Below are positions 63,183 through 64,000 of a DNA stretch of 64,000 bases, one piece after another (the first letter of the stretch is position 1; every line of letters begins with the position of its first letter). A program made the translations under genes and the position numbers. The stretch lies in contig NZ_CANLRG010000001.1 in the NCBI RefSeq assembly GCF_947493565.1, positions 62,001-126,000 on the forward strand. The letters run 5' to 3'. Origin of the DNA: an uncultured Lutibacter sp. Lineage in GTDB: Bacteria; Bacteroidota; Bacteroidia; Flavobacteriales; Flavobacteriaceae. The notes under the pieces are model-generated. The model ran no database searches. It saw only the letters and a program-made list of their open reading frames with translations, and had not been told where the DNA came from.

Positions 63183-63767
63183 TTAAGTAGATTTTTTTAC
63201 AAATTTTGTTAAAATAACAATTTGTACACCATTTATCCTTCCTTCAATTTGTTCTGCATTGTCATGTACCAATGAAATATTTCTAACTGCAGTTCCGCGT
63301 TTGGCTGTAAAATTTCCACCACCTTTAACATCTAAATCTTTTGTAATAGTAATAGTATCACCAGCTTCTAATAATGCTCCATTACAATCTAAATGTTTAA
63401 TAATTTCATCTTCACTTTTTCCATCACCCATAGCAGCAGCCCATTTTAAAGTGTCATCATCTAAATACATCATCTCTAATAAATCTTGAGGCCATCCTTC
63501 AGATTTTAAGCGATTTAACATTCTCCAAACTATTACCTTAACAGAATCAAACTCGCTCCACATGCTATCATTCAAACATCTCCAGTGATTACTGTCCATA
63601 AGTTCAGGGTTTTCAATCTGAGATATACAGGTTTCACAAGCAAGTAAACTCTCGTCAAGTCCACCAATGCTTACAGGAGGAACTTGGAAAATGGTTAATT
63701 TCTCTGAAGCTCCACATAATTCACATTTAGATCCACTACGTTCATGCAATTCATTAGCTATACTCAT
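63183..63767 (-). CDS. PhnA-domain zinc-ribbon protein
   Basis: The 194-residue protein has a zinc-ribbon N-terminus with CELC (Cys15, Cys18) and CETC (Cys44, Cys47), a middle segment WRCLNDSMWSEFDSVKVIVWRMLNRLKSEGWPQDLLEMMYLDDD, and a C-terminal PhnA-like SH3-type domain (CNGALLEAGDTITITKDLDVKGGGNFTAKRGTAVRNI). Despite the name, PhnA proteins of this sort (formerly YjdM) have no demonstrated role in phosphonate use and no phn genes are near. Cytosolic. It ends 49 bases before the 53-aa basic gene. Confidence 0.88.
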   Translation of the reverse strand: MSIANELHERSGSKCELCGASEKLTIFQVPPVSIGGLDESLLACETCISQIENPELMDSNHWRCLNDSMWSEFDSVKVIVWRMLNRLKSEGWPQDLLEMMYLDDDTLKWAAAMGDGKSEDEIIKHLDCNGALLEAGDTITITKDLDVKGGGNFTAKRGTAVRNISLVHDNAEQIEGRINGVQIVILTKFVKKST

Positions 63768-64000
63768 TATAGTATTGTTTTAATTAAAAGTTGTTATAAA
63801 TTTTGTTGAAAAGAATCAAATTTTGACAAAACTACTGAATTCTAAATAATTAACTGAAAAAAACATTTTTTTATTTTTTGAAAGATTTAAATAAAAATAA
63901 TTATTATCCAAACCTCTCATATTCAGTAAATTATTTGTAACTTTAAAAGAGTTGTAGACTATTCAAACATTTGCAAATTTCACATTTTGTTTGAACAAAT
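63768..64000. other. Intergenic stretch at the window end
   Basis: AT-rich sequence upstream of the PhnA-type gene; no gene, RNA or clear TAnnTTTG element was recognised. The next gene must begin beyond the window. Confidence 0.5.

Noticed and set aside
1-64000. Mobile element, prophage, restriction or defence island
   Set aside because: No transposase, integrase, terminase, restriction enzyme, toxin-antitoxin pair or CRISPR array was seen, and base composition looks even across the window.

Overview
The window is a stretch of an AT-rich chromosome from a Bacteroidota bacterium, almost certainly a member of the Flavobacteriaceae. The evidence is repeated Bacteroidota-type promoter -7 elements (TAnnTTTG) close to start codons, few clear Shine-Dalgarno sequences, a large SecA without a C-terminal zinc motif, outer-membrane receptor-like barrels with carboxypeptidase-regulatory domains, a bacillithiol gene (bshB1), DUF937 and DUF2795 proteins, and a zinc metalloprotease of the DUF5117 type. 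Genus cannot be fixed from the sequence alone. Gene density is high and I see no insertion sequence, prophage, CRISPR array, rRNA operon or integrative element. This is ordinary chromosomal backbone, and I found no clear-cut new defence or mobile system. The most interesting signals are regulatory and small-gene features.

Layout. Positions 1-2690 hold the end of what looks like a cbb3-oxidase assembly operon (fixH fragment, TauE/SafE-type membrane protein), directly followed by two tandem class-I-like polyphosphate kinases (PPK2). A perfect bidirectional terminator separates them from convergent secA (2738-6079). Next come a DUF2795 protein, a methyltransferase plus PduO-type cobalamin adenosyltransferase pair, and an isolated Wza/Wzc-like polysaccharide export pair whose kinase ends in a Tyr-Gly repeat. 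Positions 11301-19295 are central carbon metabolism: hutI, pta-ackA, class II fumarase (fumC) and a divergent class I fumarase. A CRP/FNR-like palindrome lies between hutI and pta, and a near-identical one lies upstream of ppdK (about 48130).

Positions 19390-25047 contain a 54-aa membrane protein and two paralogous outer-membrane barrels flanking an ArsC-family protein. Positions 25210-33221 hold a HAD hydrolase overlapping prfB (no programmed frameshift), a zinc metalloprotease with threonine aldolase, msrA, and several small conserved proteins. Positions 33336-39502 hold a dicarboxylate/amino-acid symporter, a DCC-family protein and a four-gene MacAB-like exporter with two separate permeases. 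Positions 39688-48057 hold a coiled-coil protein, a three-gene operon (MocA-type oxidoreductase, PhzF, 3-hydroxyacyl-CoA dehydrogenase), pcm, a DUF2520/KdsC/DUF2147 cluster, and ppdK.

Positions 48246-54338 are a complete tripartite RND efflux operon led by its MarR regulator, with a MarR-like palindrome over the promoter. The rest contains a leucine-rich-repeat protein, bshB1, tRNA-His, a TPR protein, uvrA, an ECF sigma factor followed by a 45-aa protein, an MsbA-like ABC exporter, an unlisted 53-aa very basic protein, and a PhnA-type protein. Several genes below 60 aa were read directly from the sequence.
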